DNA of 64,000 nucleotides. It comes from Triangularia verruculosa (Eukaryota; Ascomycota; Sordariomycetes; Sordariales; Podosporaceae). The notes under the pieces were generated by a model. That model was not told where the DNA came from. It ran no database searches and worked only from the letters and a program-made list of their open reading frames with translations. The position numbers were made by a program, and so were the translations under genes. Below are positions 20,701 through 31,479 of this stretch, one piece after another. The DNA lies in NCBI GenBank assembly GCA_033296885.1, contig MU863990.1, forward strand, positions 1 through 64,000, in the 5' to 3' direction. Every line of letters starts with the position of its first letter. The stretch's first letter is position 1.

Positions 20701-23581
20701 GTTGCGGCCACCAAGCTTTCCGAGAATTCTCAGCGTAGTGTGGGCGTGAAAGTGGCTGTAAGGGTGGGGCTTGAGATGATCGAATAGGGCCGTCATCAAA
20801 TCATCAATGACCGGTGCCATGATCGGATCCAGGTAGTCCGCCGTGAGGTTATCAACGCACAGCTCCAACGTTCGGAGGCCCTGGCCTACTAGATCGGTAC
20901 CTGCGCGCAGCGCCACTACCAGAGGGCGCATCAGGTAACTGAGGTGAGGCAGCAGGTTGCTGAGTCTGGCGGGCACCGTTAGGCAAAGCTCCACGTAAAG
21001 ATCACGCTCTGATGGCCTGCGAGCGGCCAGCAAGAGGTTATTGAGTACATCCAGTAGCATCTCTAGGAGAGGCAAGATCTGTTTGTAAAGATGCTCAAAT
21101 TTGCCGCCGCCAATGCTCCTGAACAACGAGCGAAGCAAAAAGAAGTAATTCATCGGCTCCTCCGCCTTTGTTGACAACTCGATTGACTTGGTCACAATGT
21201 CAACAACGTGGGGCAGCAACACCTGTTCGTTCTGCGAGGCAAACAAAGTTACCGCCATAAAGGCCAGCTTGAAAAGCCGCAGAAGAATGGCCGACCTTTT
21301 GATATCCGCGGAGCCTACATCCTCGATCCGCTCCATGAGGAAGCGCAGAAGCATGCCGCAAAAGCTTGGAGAGGTTGCCTCGCTAGCCAAGAAAAATTGG
21401 GGTATGTGAAGAAGTGCCGTGTGCTCGTGCATCATTTCGTAAAGCCGTGGGATCTCCTGCTGGAAGACTTCGTGAAAGGTAGCGGCATCAATGCAGTGGA
21501 AGACCGTCGCGAAAGTCTCCAGTAGCTCCTTCTCCTCCTTTCCGCTGGAAACCATGTAGAAATTCGCCATGAATTCTACGGGGGAGGTGTAGAGTGATTC
21601 GGTGACCGGTTTCTCGATTTCGTAATATCTGAACACATAGGCTCCTTCGCGGAACAACTTGATGATGACTTTGACCTCTTCAGCGGTGAATCCATGGGCG
21701 ACCTCTGCCCACTGGGGCGGGGCGCCTGTCAAATCGACGCTGCCCTGTGGGTTGCAACTCTTCAGTTGATAGACGGTATTCTTGAGACCGTTCATCAGAT
21801 TCTTGAACAGAAACTTGTTGTCGACTACCGGATCGGCAGCTCTGTCGCGGGGATTTGTCGTCTTGATAGGCATCGCTGTGAAGATATCGATTTCGTCCCA
21901 CTCTGGCGGATGCTCCTTGTCCGCCAGGTAAGTCTCAGGAACCTGGTCAGCTGCTTGCTGGGCATAAAGCTTGGAAAGCTTAACCGCATTGTGATATTGC
22001 CTATTCATGGCGGCGAATTTGTCGCCAATCGCATTCAGAATCATGATGAGATAGTGCCTCGCGTCCACCTTGTTTGGCATACGCGCGATGCACTCTGCCA
22101 TATTAAGGAGAAGCTTGGCACTCATCGTTTGAAAGCTTGTGCCCGGAAAATTATCTTGAAGGTTGCGAGTGTACACCTCCACCGTCTTGCGGATCTGTTC
22201 TGGGGTGAGATTTTCCCGAACGTGATGAATTAAATCAGCCAGCATACTGTACGCCAGCGGTCTCATGGTCTCGTGGACTGTCAGCCCATCCCCTATCAAC
22301 GTTCTTTCGTCCAGCAGCTCGTCGATCTTGGGCAGGAAGATTTTCCGGAAATTGAAGTTGATAATGTGACGAATAGCCACCAGCAGCTCTTTACGCGCAC
22401 TGGATTTCTCCCGTGGGCAGTCCTTGAGCAGACGGACGACGATATCTGGTAGAGAGGGCAGAAAATCGGTGAGCTGTTGCGAGTATTGTCTCAACAAGTA
22501 GGCGAGAAAGCTCATCGTTTTGACCTGCGCCGTGATGAAATCTCCAAAGGCGGCCCGGTTCTTAATATTCGGGCTGACGCCTGTATGAATGGTCCCTCGC
22601 GCCGCAGCATCTTTGTGTGCTTGGTCTTGGGCTTTTGCCTGGCAGCTCAGGGCAGACTTAATCAGGGGCACAAAGGCCTTAACATTCTGTGCCACTGTAC
22701 TCCTGTAAACCTGAAATATCGAGACCACAATGATCGGACACTCGGACAGCACTTTGAAAGACTGCATGCCCTTGAGCAGCGGCCTGTTCGACTGCTGACT
22801 AGCATCGGCATTGAAATCAGGAGGACCACCCGTGGCGACTGGAGAGCCTGGTCTCGGCGATTGTTGATGCGGCGGGAAGGCGGCCTGCGTGCTACCAGGG
22901 GTAGACGGCGCACCTGGTGGGCCGGTCGATGATGTGTTGTCGAGTTGTTCCCTCACCACCCTATCCAGTTGCTCAAACAGATCCTGAATCAAGCTCAGGA
23001 ATGTCTGTACTTTCGAACCCAGCACCGCATGTTGATGGCGCATGATATCCGAAATGGTTTTGATGCATATTACCGCATTATCCTCATTATCGGTTCGGAC
23101 TAGGGTCATTAAAAGATCGACGACTTCTTCGGCATACGGCGCAAAGGGCTCGGGTTGTGATGGCTGTGTCGGTAAACGGTGGAGGATTTCTAGTACGCAG
23201 TTGCGCAGTCTCTGCATGTTCGCCTGCTCGGGCGTACTCGCTTGGAAGATGCATGGCGATCGGAGAATGATGATGAAGGCGGGCATCAATCGCTTCAAGA
23301 AGTTTGGATACATCTGACCGGTGGTGTAATGCTCGAGTTGATCTCGTAGGGCCGTTGCCGCCTCGACCTTGACCCGAAGCTCTGTAGACACATCCAGAGG
23401 TTAGCTTAGAATCTGCAGCAATAATGCAAAAGCCATTATTAACCATGACAAGGCAACCACTGAAAACAAAATCGGTCGCAAAGGTGCGCGGCGAAGCGGG
23501 GTGGGGGAGGATGTTGGCAGCCTTACCAATGTCCGGGACACTGAGCTTCCTGACGATGTCTTCGAAGGTCCCGCTCGCCAT
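11752..23581 (-). CDS. tra1: Tra1/TRRAP, SAGA and NuA4 scaffold pseudokinase
   Basis: Exons 23581-23527, 23381-12505 and 12438-11752; introns of 145 and 66 nt; 3872 residues, about the size of yeast Tra1 (3744). Tra1 is the activator-binding subunit of the SAGA and NuA4 histone acetyltransferase complexes in the nucleus. The short first exon encodes MASGTFEDIVRKLSVPDI, and the splice joins it to ELRVKVEAATALRDQL. A long HEAT-repeat solenoid (EPFAPYAEEVVDLLM, CIKTISDIMRHQ) is followed by the FAT region, a PI3K-like domain lacking the DFG and catalytic-loop residues, as is usual for Tra1, and a FATC end (PLWMPWL). The 66-nt second intron has no stop and keeps frame (GTAAGT donor, CCTAACC branch, CTACAG acceptor); without removal, 22 extra residues would interrupt the pseudokinase domain. 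ATG 23581 is the first in-frame ATG. Confidence 0.97.
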
Positions 23582-25255
23582 GGCTGCGACATTCACAGTC
23601 GGCAACCCGGCTGATGCGCAGTATGGTCGATGGCAGTGAAATGTGATTTCGTAGAGAGGGTCATCAACTATCTAAGTGGAGGATTAGTCCTGCACCAAGC
23701 TTCAGCGGGAGCGACCTCATGTAGGGGGAGAGAATGGTTGAACTCGCAGCTCTACACTGAAGCTTGAAAGTTGTCGCATTCGGGAAGACTGCTCACTTTT
23801 GTGTCTCCATGAGCGCAGTGAAATGGAAAAGGCCACACAAAAGTAGAATTCGTAAAGTCTTCTCAAAGGCGGGCTTCGTGACAATTAAAAAATTCCCCGG
23901 CGTTTGGTGGGAAATGTAGATTGTAAGATGGAAAGGGTATCTCGAAAGTGACGGAAGGCAATTGATGGAAGGCTGCCGCTCCACGCTGCGCGTGTCAATC
24001 GAAAAATCCCGGGCTGTCGCGAAGCTGGGGGATGCGGCCGCGAAATCAAAATGCGCTAGTCTCCGCTCCATTGATGTTCCGGTATAGGTGGGTCTGAATT
24101 GTTGTTGAATGTGCAAGCCTATTGGCTGTCCGCCCAATGCCAAGCCCCGTTAAAAGTGGGCGGGGTACGTACCCAGCAAATCTTATCTTATCGCTTCAGC
24201 CTAGTCCCCCGCCGTCCTGTCACCTTGCAGGCATACCAGAGGCTTGGATCATCCTGGGACAAGCCGCAATGATATCACTGTCACTTACACATCCTGAGCT
24301 ACACTACATGGAGGTAAGACACCAAAACAATCACCAGACTCTTTGGTCCACCACCCGGATAATCAACGAGTATGCGACAGAATTCATGAAAAATCCAAAC
24401 ATCGGTTAGCATAATTACTCAGCACGTCAATATTCACGCTCATCATCACGTAGATTCATCCAAGTCATCGGGTGAGATATGGCTTGAAGAGCGCCAGTCT
24501 CCGTGTTCAACATGAGCACTGATTGTTGAGCTTTTCCGGTGTTTTCTGTGGTGCGGTGGTGCGGGGCGGCCGCCAGCCAAATCATACAAGCCCACTTCAG
24601 CCAAGTTTACCTGAGGTAGTCACCAATAGATGCATCAAGTGATTGTTGTAATGTTGATTAATATTTGTTTGAAGGAATGTGGCCCTCGACCCATCAACCA
24701 CCCTAGTGGTTTTCTAGTTCAACCCCCAATAAAAGAACGAAAGGATACTCTAGCTCTCTTGCAAAGAAGCCAGCCATAACACTAATAACGCTACCACCCA
24801 AATAATACCCGTCTATAACCAAACCAATAATGCAAAAACGATTGTCTATGGTATCTCGTAAATGTGTTCTTCATGATGTCGTTGTCCAAGTGAGTGTCCT
24901 GTATCCCTTCAAGAATACCGCCGTCAAAGTGAGTGTATTCGAACTTGTCGTAGCGGACGTGTCTTTCGAAATAGTGAATGTGTGGCCTTGATAATGATTA
25001 TTCTAAACGATTGTCGCAAATCATGTATTGCGATCTCTCTTTCCCAATGCGTAAAAAAAATGAATGCCAGGTGAAATCAAAACCCTGTAGCCCCGAATGA
25101 TTGCCGATGTAGATGCCAATGAATGTGCGCCTGAGATATGCTGAACTATTAAACCCTTGATTGATGATGCTGGGATGATGCTGTACTGATATGTATTTCT
25201 GTGGGAAAACGAGCGGTCGCAGCTACCTAGAACTGCCTAGACAATGATGAGTTGC
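23582..25255. other. Intergenic, tra1 promoter and monooxygenase 3' flank
   Basis: This 1.7-kb stretch holds the tra1 promoter. A perfect 12-nt palindrome (GGGTACGTACCC, 24163-24174) and a TTATC pair (24183-24192) lie about 580-610 nt upstream of the tra1 ATG. From about 24650 it becomes AT-richer, as expected of a 3' flank. Frames up to 116 codons have no family features. No RNA gene was recognised. Confidence 0.5.
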
Positions 25256-25993
25256 TTAAGCAGCAAACTTGGCAGCGCGGCGGCTGCGAGCAGCAGGGCC
25301 ACCACCGCAGTTGCCAGTAGGAGGGACCTTGTCGGCGTCGGGACCGTTGTTCTCAACAGAGTTGCCAGGGTTGGGGTACAAGATGTCCTTGTTGTCGGCT
25401 CCAACAGTGGTGCAGTCGCCACCAATGTTGGCAGTAAACATATCAGGAAGAGCAGCAAGGGCATCCTCGCTGCCCCCATCTCCCTCGATGCTGACAGGGG
25501 CGCAGTTCATGTAGAACTCACGGTTGCCGACCTTGTTGACCCAAGTCCAAGCAATGGTGGCATTACCAGAGGGGATGTCGGCAGGGATTGTGTATTCGTA
25601 GTTGTCGACACCCACGAGATCGGCGTTGTCGGGAAGAATGTTGCCAGCTTCGTTCCGGGCAGGGCAGCCACCCTGGATAGAGTGAAGAACCTTCCAGACG
25701 GAATCGGGAGTAGGGGGGTTATCATAGGTGATAGAGACCTGGCATGATCCACCACCGTGGACGACGGAACCAGTGAAGGCCATGGTCTGAGTTGATCCCT
25801 TCTCCATGGGAGTAGCCTCACCGACGTACTCGGCCCCGGCGCGGGCCTGGCAGGGGAAGTTGGCGCCAGTAGGGTCGAGTGGGTCCTGGACGATAGCCGG
25901 GCTGGAATATGGGACAGGGGATCGGAGGCGCATGTGAGCCTGGGAAAGAGTGGCAAGGCCACCGGCGGCAAGGAAAAACTTGGTGAAGAACAT
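25256..25993 (-). CDS. AA11-type lytic polysaccharide monooxygenase
   Basis: Single exon, 245 residues. AA11 enzymes are copper monooxygenases that cleave chitin oxidatively outside the cell. A signal peptide (MFFTKFFLAAGGLATLSQA) ends just before His20, giving the mature N-terminus HMRLRSPVPY, typical of AA11. The copper histidine brace is completed by His79 in VVHGGGSCQ, and the axial tyrosine is Tyr161 in NREFYMNCAP. Cysteines at FPCQ, SCQ, GGCPA, MNCA, GDCT and GNCGG could form three disulfides. No chitin-binding or X278 module follows the catalytic domain; the tail ends in a short basic stretch (RSRRAAKFAA). Its role would be chitin turnover of fungal wall or insect material. The family call rests on motif pattern; AA11-like proteins of unknown substrate are the main alternative. 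Confidence 0.85.
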   Translation of the reverse strand: MFFTKFFLAAGGLATLSQAHMRLRSPVPYSSPAIVQDPLDPTGANFPCQARAGAEYVGEATPMEKGSTQTMAFTGSVVHGGGSCQVSITYDNPPTPDSVWKVLHSIQGGCPARNEAGNILPDNADLVGVDNYEYTIPADIPSGNATIAWTWVNKVGNREFYMNCAPVSIEGDGGSEDALAALPDMFTANIGGDCTTVGADNKDILYPNPGNSVENNGPDADKVPPTGNCGGGPAARSRRAAKFAA

Positions 25994-28539
25994 GTTGAGT
26001 GTCGGTATTGGTGTGGTGATGAGTTGGTAGCGTCTAGCTGGCTGATACTAGAGTATCCAAACAAGGAATGACAGGACAAGCGCGGTCAACGAAACTTGAT
26101 CCTAGAAAGGAATGAAGCAAGAAACTTGCAGAAGCTGGTATCTCAAAGGAGTGAGAGAGTAGAAGATTGCACCGGGCAATTAGAAGGGAAAGTGGGTCTT
26201 GAAGGAAAGACTGAAGTGGTTGATGATGAGGGTGAGGGTGAGGAACCAAAAGTCCGAACCTGGAGATTATCGACTCCTTATATCTTCCCACCCTAAATTG
26301 CTGGACTAGGAGTCGGGCTCCATCTCCACAGGGGATGTGAGGACAGTCAGGTATCTGTGTGGGGATACAGAGGGGCGAAGCCAGGTGTGCCTCTGATGGA
26401 CAGGACCAAACAAGGGCCGCCGCAAAGAGACCTTCGCAGCAGGAGAAGGGATTCCCGCGGAGCTTGGAATAACTTGGACAGGGAGGTTCCGCCCGCGGTG
26501 ATCAGCAGTTCGTGTCGCAGCCAGTGTTTGTCCATAAAGAATGGGCTCGCCGGCTGGCCGGATAACAATGGAGCCCTCATTGTGGTCTCTCTTGGTGGAG
26601 TGGTTTGAAGAGCTGACAGGAGGGCTGATCATCCAGGGTCCAGCCGGCTGCATGACATGTCAAATGGCCCACCTGTATGGGAATACCTGTTTCGATGTAA
26701 GTCTCGGCAATGGTTATCGATGGCCCTATGGAGATGTCGATCAAAAACAAAGGAAGCCCCTCCCAACGGCCCTACTGGCTTGCTAAGAATCTGGCAGTCA
26801 TAGCAGGCATAAGGCGGCGGCGGATGTGGCCGTTCGACAGACATCATACAATCCCCCACAATATCAGGTCACAAGAGGCCGTTCTGGGCCAAAAGAGCTG
26901 ATGGATTGAGCATGCGATTGGTCGGTCTGCCGTCGGTTCTCTCATGATGAGGAATCAGCTCCCCACAAGTGGCCCATAACTTCGTTGCCAACCTGATGTT
27001 ACTGTCCTCTCGTGGCAAACGCGGCGCGACGGGCTGAGGTGAGGTCCATGAAAAGGCATCCCGGTCTCACGACCCACTACCGTGGCACACTTGTGCAAGA
27101 GAAGAGTCTGCGGGAGAGGCTTCAACCTGCCCGCCGCCGGCCAGAAACGGAGCCAGCCGAACCTCATCATTGAATTCTGCGGATCCGAAGCATGGCCCCA
27201 GATTCCCGAGCCGTCGCGGCACGTCAGATGACAAGTTCAGATAGACTTGAATCAAAATTGTGGAGATGGACGGTTTTTGCCGTGTATCAGAATGTCAATC
27301 TTGCTGCTCGTTCTCAGGGTCTCATCGGTGCAAGGTTGGATGAGTGCAAATATCGCTGTCCAAAGAAAGGCTCGAGGTTCCATCACCAACAACGCAAAAT
27401 GCAAGATGCAACCAGCCCCACTCAGTTGGATGTTCTAAAATGATCGGCGCTAGGGGGTTGCGCCATCACCCGACATGCGCCTGCCACCGGCTCTTGGCGT
27501 TCCTTCAGTGGGGTTCAGCCTCAGTTGTTGGTTGGTGCCTCCATTTGGAGAATGCTTCTCTGGATTTAAATTGGATAGATGTCTACGCAGTTTGAGGCGT
27601 GGTAAAATGCCTTCCCTTGTCCCACCGTTGATATATCTTGAATCGGCTACTGGCTTGAGGCATCTCCAATCTGCTTAGACGCGAAATGCCAGATTAGACC
27701 CCGGTTGCTCCTTAATGACAACTTGACTTACCAGGTATTAAGCTATCCCTGCCTCTGATCTCGCTGCCGCGCTTTTGTGGGGTGTTTCAAAAACCCGACG
27801 CCGGATTCTTTGGGGGCCGGTAGACGACGCTTTTCGGATCATTGTTTCGTATAACAGACTTATTCAACATCGACCACTATTCCCAGCTAACTACATGTCA
27901 TCGTTCTACCTACCAGGTGCCCTACCATTAAATACCCTCCATCACAATCTGTCGCCAGGCTGAAGGCCCAACTGGTGCTTTTCTCACATAACTTGAAGCC
28001 AAGAATCACTTGGTTCATTACAACTTCGGCCTTCCTCGGACGGCCTCTATTTTAAGTACAGGCTCCAAATCATCAGAGATGCAGCCATTCGGCGTCTTTA
28101 AACGAATTCCCGGGCAACAGGCAGTTCGTCCGCAGTCAAGTATTTTCTCTCAGCGGCACAGACCGCTCTCTTGTTGAATCCGAGTTTGGACATAAAACAT
28201 CCAACGGCCGCTGCCGTCGCAGGCCACAGTAAACACAATGCGTGTTTCACGCTTTCCAGCCCCCATACTGACAGATCAAATTCATATTCACTGATGGCAA
28301 AGTTGGCGTTTGCTCCATTGAGACCGAGAAATCTATCATCGCCATCTCTATTCATCATCTCTTACCCACAAAATCCAAAGAACGAAACACCGCGACCTCG
28401 CTGACTCGCATATCTCGGACTTATCTGCGTCCAAAGTCTTGGCAGTTTAGACGGCAGCTTCCATCTTGGCCGGGTCATTGGGATCACATCCTGGATTCGG
28501 CAACATCAGTCATCTTCCTCAGCAAGATCTGAGGAGTCA
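25994..28539. other. Intergenic, monooxygenase promoter
   Basis: A 2.5-kb gap upstream of the monooxygenase (minus) and downstream of the AIG2-like gene (minus). A minus-strand TATA-like TATAAG at 26283-26278, 285 nt before the ATG, could serve the monooxygenase. Open frames stay below 120 codons, overlap, and match nothing I know. No tRNA, repeat or RIP signature is evident. Confidence 0.45.
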
Positions 28540-29128
28540 TCAAGTCTCACCCTCAAAAACATATCCCGCCCTCGTCCACCTCTGCAACTTCTCCCTCCTA
28601 AATTCCTCCAGATCCCACTCCTTGTCCTCCAGGCCGTCTTCGAGGAATGGGTTGAAGACATATACCTCCGCCTCCTTCGTTTCCCCTTCTACATTCCCTT
28701 CACCCTTGAGATCCCCGACCTTATCCAGCAACTTCACTTCCACGGTCCTCCTCACGTACTGCCCACCCTCGAAGTAGTCTAGCTTGACCATGTTGGCCCT
28801 CGTGAGGCCGGTCGCGTACATACCAAACACTTTGTGCTCCTTGTCGGGGGTGATGCCGGGGTAGTCGGCGCCTCGGACGCGGCGGCGGCAGTAGCCATGC
28901 AGGATGGCCGGGGTGAACTTATGAAGCGCTTTGATCTCAGGGGCTACGTCGCTGTAGTTGTAGCAAACGGTGTAAAAAACGTCCGGGACCATGAGAGTGC
29001 CTATCATCATATGTTAGTACGAGCTTCTTCACAAGAAGGGGTGAGAGATAAGGTAAGAACATGCCGTAAAAGAAGGCGGTATAAGTGCCCTCATCAGCCT
29101 TGACACTGGGCTTCTCTTCGGTGGCCAT
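28540..29128 (-). CDS. AIG2-like gamma-glutamylcyclotransferase family protein
   Basis: Exons 29128-29065 and 29000-28540, intron 64 nt, 174 residues. The family folds as a small beta-barrel that cyclises gamma-glutamyl groups; the exact substrate of fungal AIG2-like proteins is not established. The splice creates FFYGTLMVP, the family's N-terminal YGTLM loop. LDYFEGGQYVRR carries the expected catalytic Glu, and a charged C-terminal segment ends in WTRAGYVFEGET. The intron begins with GC, not GT (ACG|GCATGT), and has a perfect TACTAAC branch and TAG acceptor; no GT donor gives YGTLM. An in-frame ATG at 29227 would add 33 residues, but the reading there resembles a leader, so 29128 is preferred. 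The gene is divergent from Yih1. Confidence 0.85.
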
Positions 29129-30162
29129 TCTTATCCGATTTTCTGGTCTGAGTATAAAATCCCTGCGGGAAGCAATGATGTCTTTGATATCCGTTGAACC
29201 TGTGTTTTCAGTGTCAGCTAGACTCATTCATATCTGTCCATCAAACCGGGGAATTCACGGTCAGGTAAAGGTGGGGGTGCCTGGCGGTGAAGGAGGGGTT
29301 ACACTAACACTTGCGTTACCTAGGCTTGCAACTTGACTGCCTATTTCGGAAGCTTCTTCTGTTTCGATGTGTGATGGAAATGAGAAGAGAAGATATACCT
29401 TCAGAGGATCCAAGAGGTGAAGACTGTCCTCTTTTTATCCAACTTTTTCGTGGCTGCCTCTGATTGCCCGTTCACTGTCAGAGGTTTGTAGGCGCCGCCA
29501 AGCCCCGAGACAGCCCAATCAGTCGGCTGCCCTGAGTCAAAGAAAGGCGAGAAGAAAGGGATTGTTTTTCGGGTTTGCCTCCAGACGTCACTGGAAGTAG
29601 TTCTTCATTCAGGGGAAACATGATTGAAGAAAAAGCCAGTTGAAGGGCATGCCAATGGGCCGGTGACTCATGTGACAAAGCCTAGGTATCGGATGAGAGA
29701 ATGAAAGAAGGAATAACAGGGCCAATTAGTAGATACCTAAGCTAATATCCATACATTTCCTGTATTTTCTCGCGATATATGACAATCTAGGATCATATGT
29801 CTATAGGGGTAGTATGAGATAGAACATGAGCAAGCTGTTAGCATTGGTCTTGCGGCAGCCCATATGTGCCAAGTACTTGGGGTAGTCAGCTCTGACCGGA
29901 TTGATTGAGATTATATCACAGTTTGAGTTGAATGGCTTTGAGAGGATAGATTGTCTTTTGAGACGTCGCTGTCAAACCCTCGGTGTCGTGATGCATCGGC
30001 CCGAGCCGATAGGGTCCCCGGTCCCACTTCTTCAACTCACTTCAAACTGAATTTCAACCCACCTCCCATTTTCACACTCATCACTTATACAAACGCCGCA
30101 ACTCACATTACATTTCACATCTCACCAACAGACAATCCTCAACGCACAAATCTCGGCTCAAA
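29129..30162. other. Divergent intergenic region (AIG2-like / yih1)
   Basis: A shared 1.0-kb promoter region between divergent genes. A pyrimidine-rich leader precedes the yih1 ATG. I see no other gene or convincing motif. Confidence 0.5.
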
Positions 30163-31002
30163 ATGTCAGAAGCCCTCCAAGACGAAATCTCCGCCCTGAA
30201 CTCCATCTACGGCGAAACAACCCTGCTCCCCTCCCGATCCTCCTCCGATCCCACAATATACATCCTCACCCTCCCCCCTCTTCCCCCATCCACCACCCCC
30301 TCCTCCTCCCTCCTCATCCAATTCCCCCCAACCTACCCCGACGTCCCCCCCATCATCCTCTCCACCCACTCCTCCAACCCCGCCCTCCCCCGCGGCACCG
30401 CAGCCAGAGACACCTCTCTATTCAGAGACGCAGTATCCCAAGTCTACTCCCCCTCCTCCGTCTGCCTCTTCGACGCGATCGAATCCTTCAACGACCTCCT
30501 CTCCGCCATCTCCTCCCCCCCAGCAGCATCCCGGTCCCCCTCTCCAGAACCAACACCAGCCCAAGAGGAACCGCCCCAGGAAGAACCCCCATGGGTGGTA
30601 TCCGCCCCGTTCGTCGAGCTCAAGTCCACCTTTTTGGCTCGGATAGCAACGGTCACTTCAGTCAGTCAGGCAAGATCTTACCTTGCGCATCTGCTGGCGA
30701 CAGATAAAAAGGTACGGTCAGCCACGCACAATATCACCGCCTGGCGAATACGCGGTGAAAACGGGACGTCATATCAGGACTGTGACGACGATGGAGAAAC
30801 TGCCGCCGGTGGCCGACTGCTTCATCTCATGCAGGTTATGGACCTGTGGGATGTCATGGTCGTCGTGACCCGGTGGTACGGCGGGCAGAAGCTGGGACCT
30901 AGGCGGTTCGCGCTGATCAACATGACCGCGCGGGATGGGTTCGTCAGGGCTGGGCTGGTGCAGGAGGAGAAGGAGGGGGCGGGGAAGAAGAAGGGGAAAT
31001 AA
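30163..31002 (+). CDS. yih1: Yih1/IMPACT homologue, RWD plus UPF0029 domains
   Basis: Single exon, 279 residues (yeast Yih1 is 258). Yih1/IMPACT binds Gcn1 and dampens Gcn2 activation, tuning the amino-acid starvation response in the cytosol. Residues 1-115 form an RWD domain (MSEALQDEISALNSIYGE, then the IQFPPTYPDVPP signature). A Pro/Glu linker (SPEPTPAQEEPPQEEPPW) leads to the UPF0029/Impact domain at about 145-265, with FLARIATVTSVSQARSYL, HNITAWRI, DDDGETAAGGRLLHLM and RWYGGQKLGPRRF. A short Lys/Glu/Gly tail ends the protein. The ATG has a favourable context (AAAATGTC). The sense strand is extremely C-rich at the start and G-rich at the end (in 30301-30360, 36 C to 2 G; in 30901-31000, 16 C to 48 G). 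Confidence 0.92.
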   Translation: MSEALQDEISALNSIYGETTLLPSRSSSDPTIYILTLPPLPPSTTPSSSLLIQFPPTYPDVPPIILSTHSSNPALPRGTAARDTSLFRDAVSQVYSPSSVCLFDAIESFNDLLSAISSPPAASRSPSPEPTPAQEEPPQEEPPWVVSAPFVELKSTFLARIATVTSVSQARSYLAHLLATDKKVRSATHNITAWRIRGENGTSYQDCDDDGETAAGGRLLHLMQVMDLWDVMVVVTRWYGGQKLGPRRFALINMTARDGFVRAGLVQEEKEGAGKKKGK

Positions 31003-31479
31003 TCGCTGCTATGAAATCTGGGTGTGGATATTGAGAGAGGAAACTGTGAAGGATAACCCGAAGAGATATCCCGATGGCGAGATGCCGCTTGTCATATCTC
31101 AAAGTGCGTTTACTCAATATACGCGCAAAAAAAGAAACCAAGTCAGAGAATAGGTATCATCAATTCTTCAGCATGTAAAAAGAGTCATTTGAATCGTTTG
31201 TTTGTTTTAGCGACCAACCAACCCACCACACACAAAAGAAAATGATATCAAAACAATAGCAACAAAAAACCTTTCCATCGCCATCATAAAGCCATCAAAA
31301 CCAGCCAGCCTCCAGCACCTGCTTCTAAGTCACACCGCCAAAACAAACAAACACAATCGAACCAAAGCAGAAAAGAAACAAGCAGCATGCAACCACGCCC
31401 CGCCAGCTTACAACAGTACAAAAGCTATTTGCACAAGTCCTGTTCGGCATCGCTCATATAATCCGCCATTAGACCTCTA
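31003..31479. other. Convergent 3' flanks of yih1 and the RhoGAP gene
   Basis: AT-richer sequence with A-runs, consistent with two convergent 3' ends. No gene seen. Confidence 0.5.
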
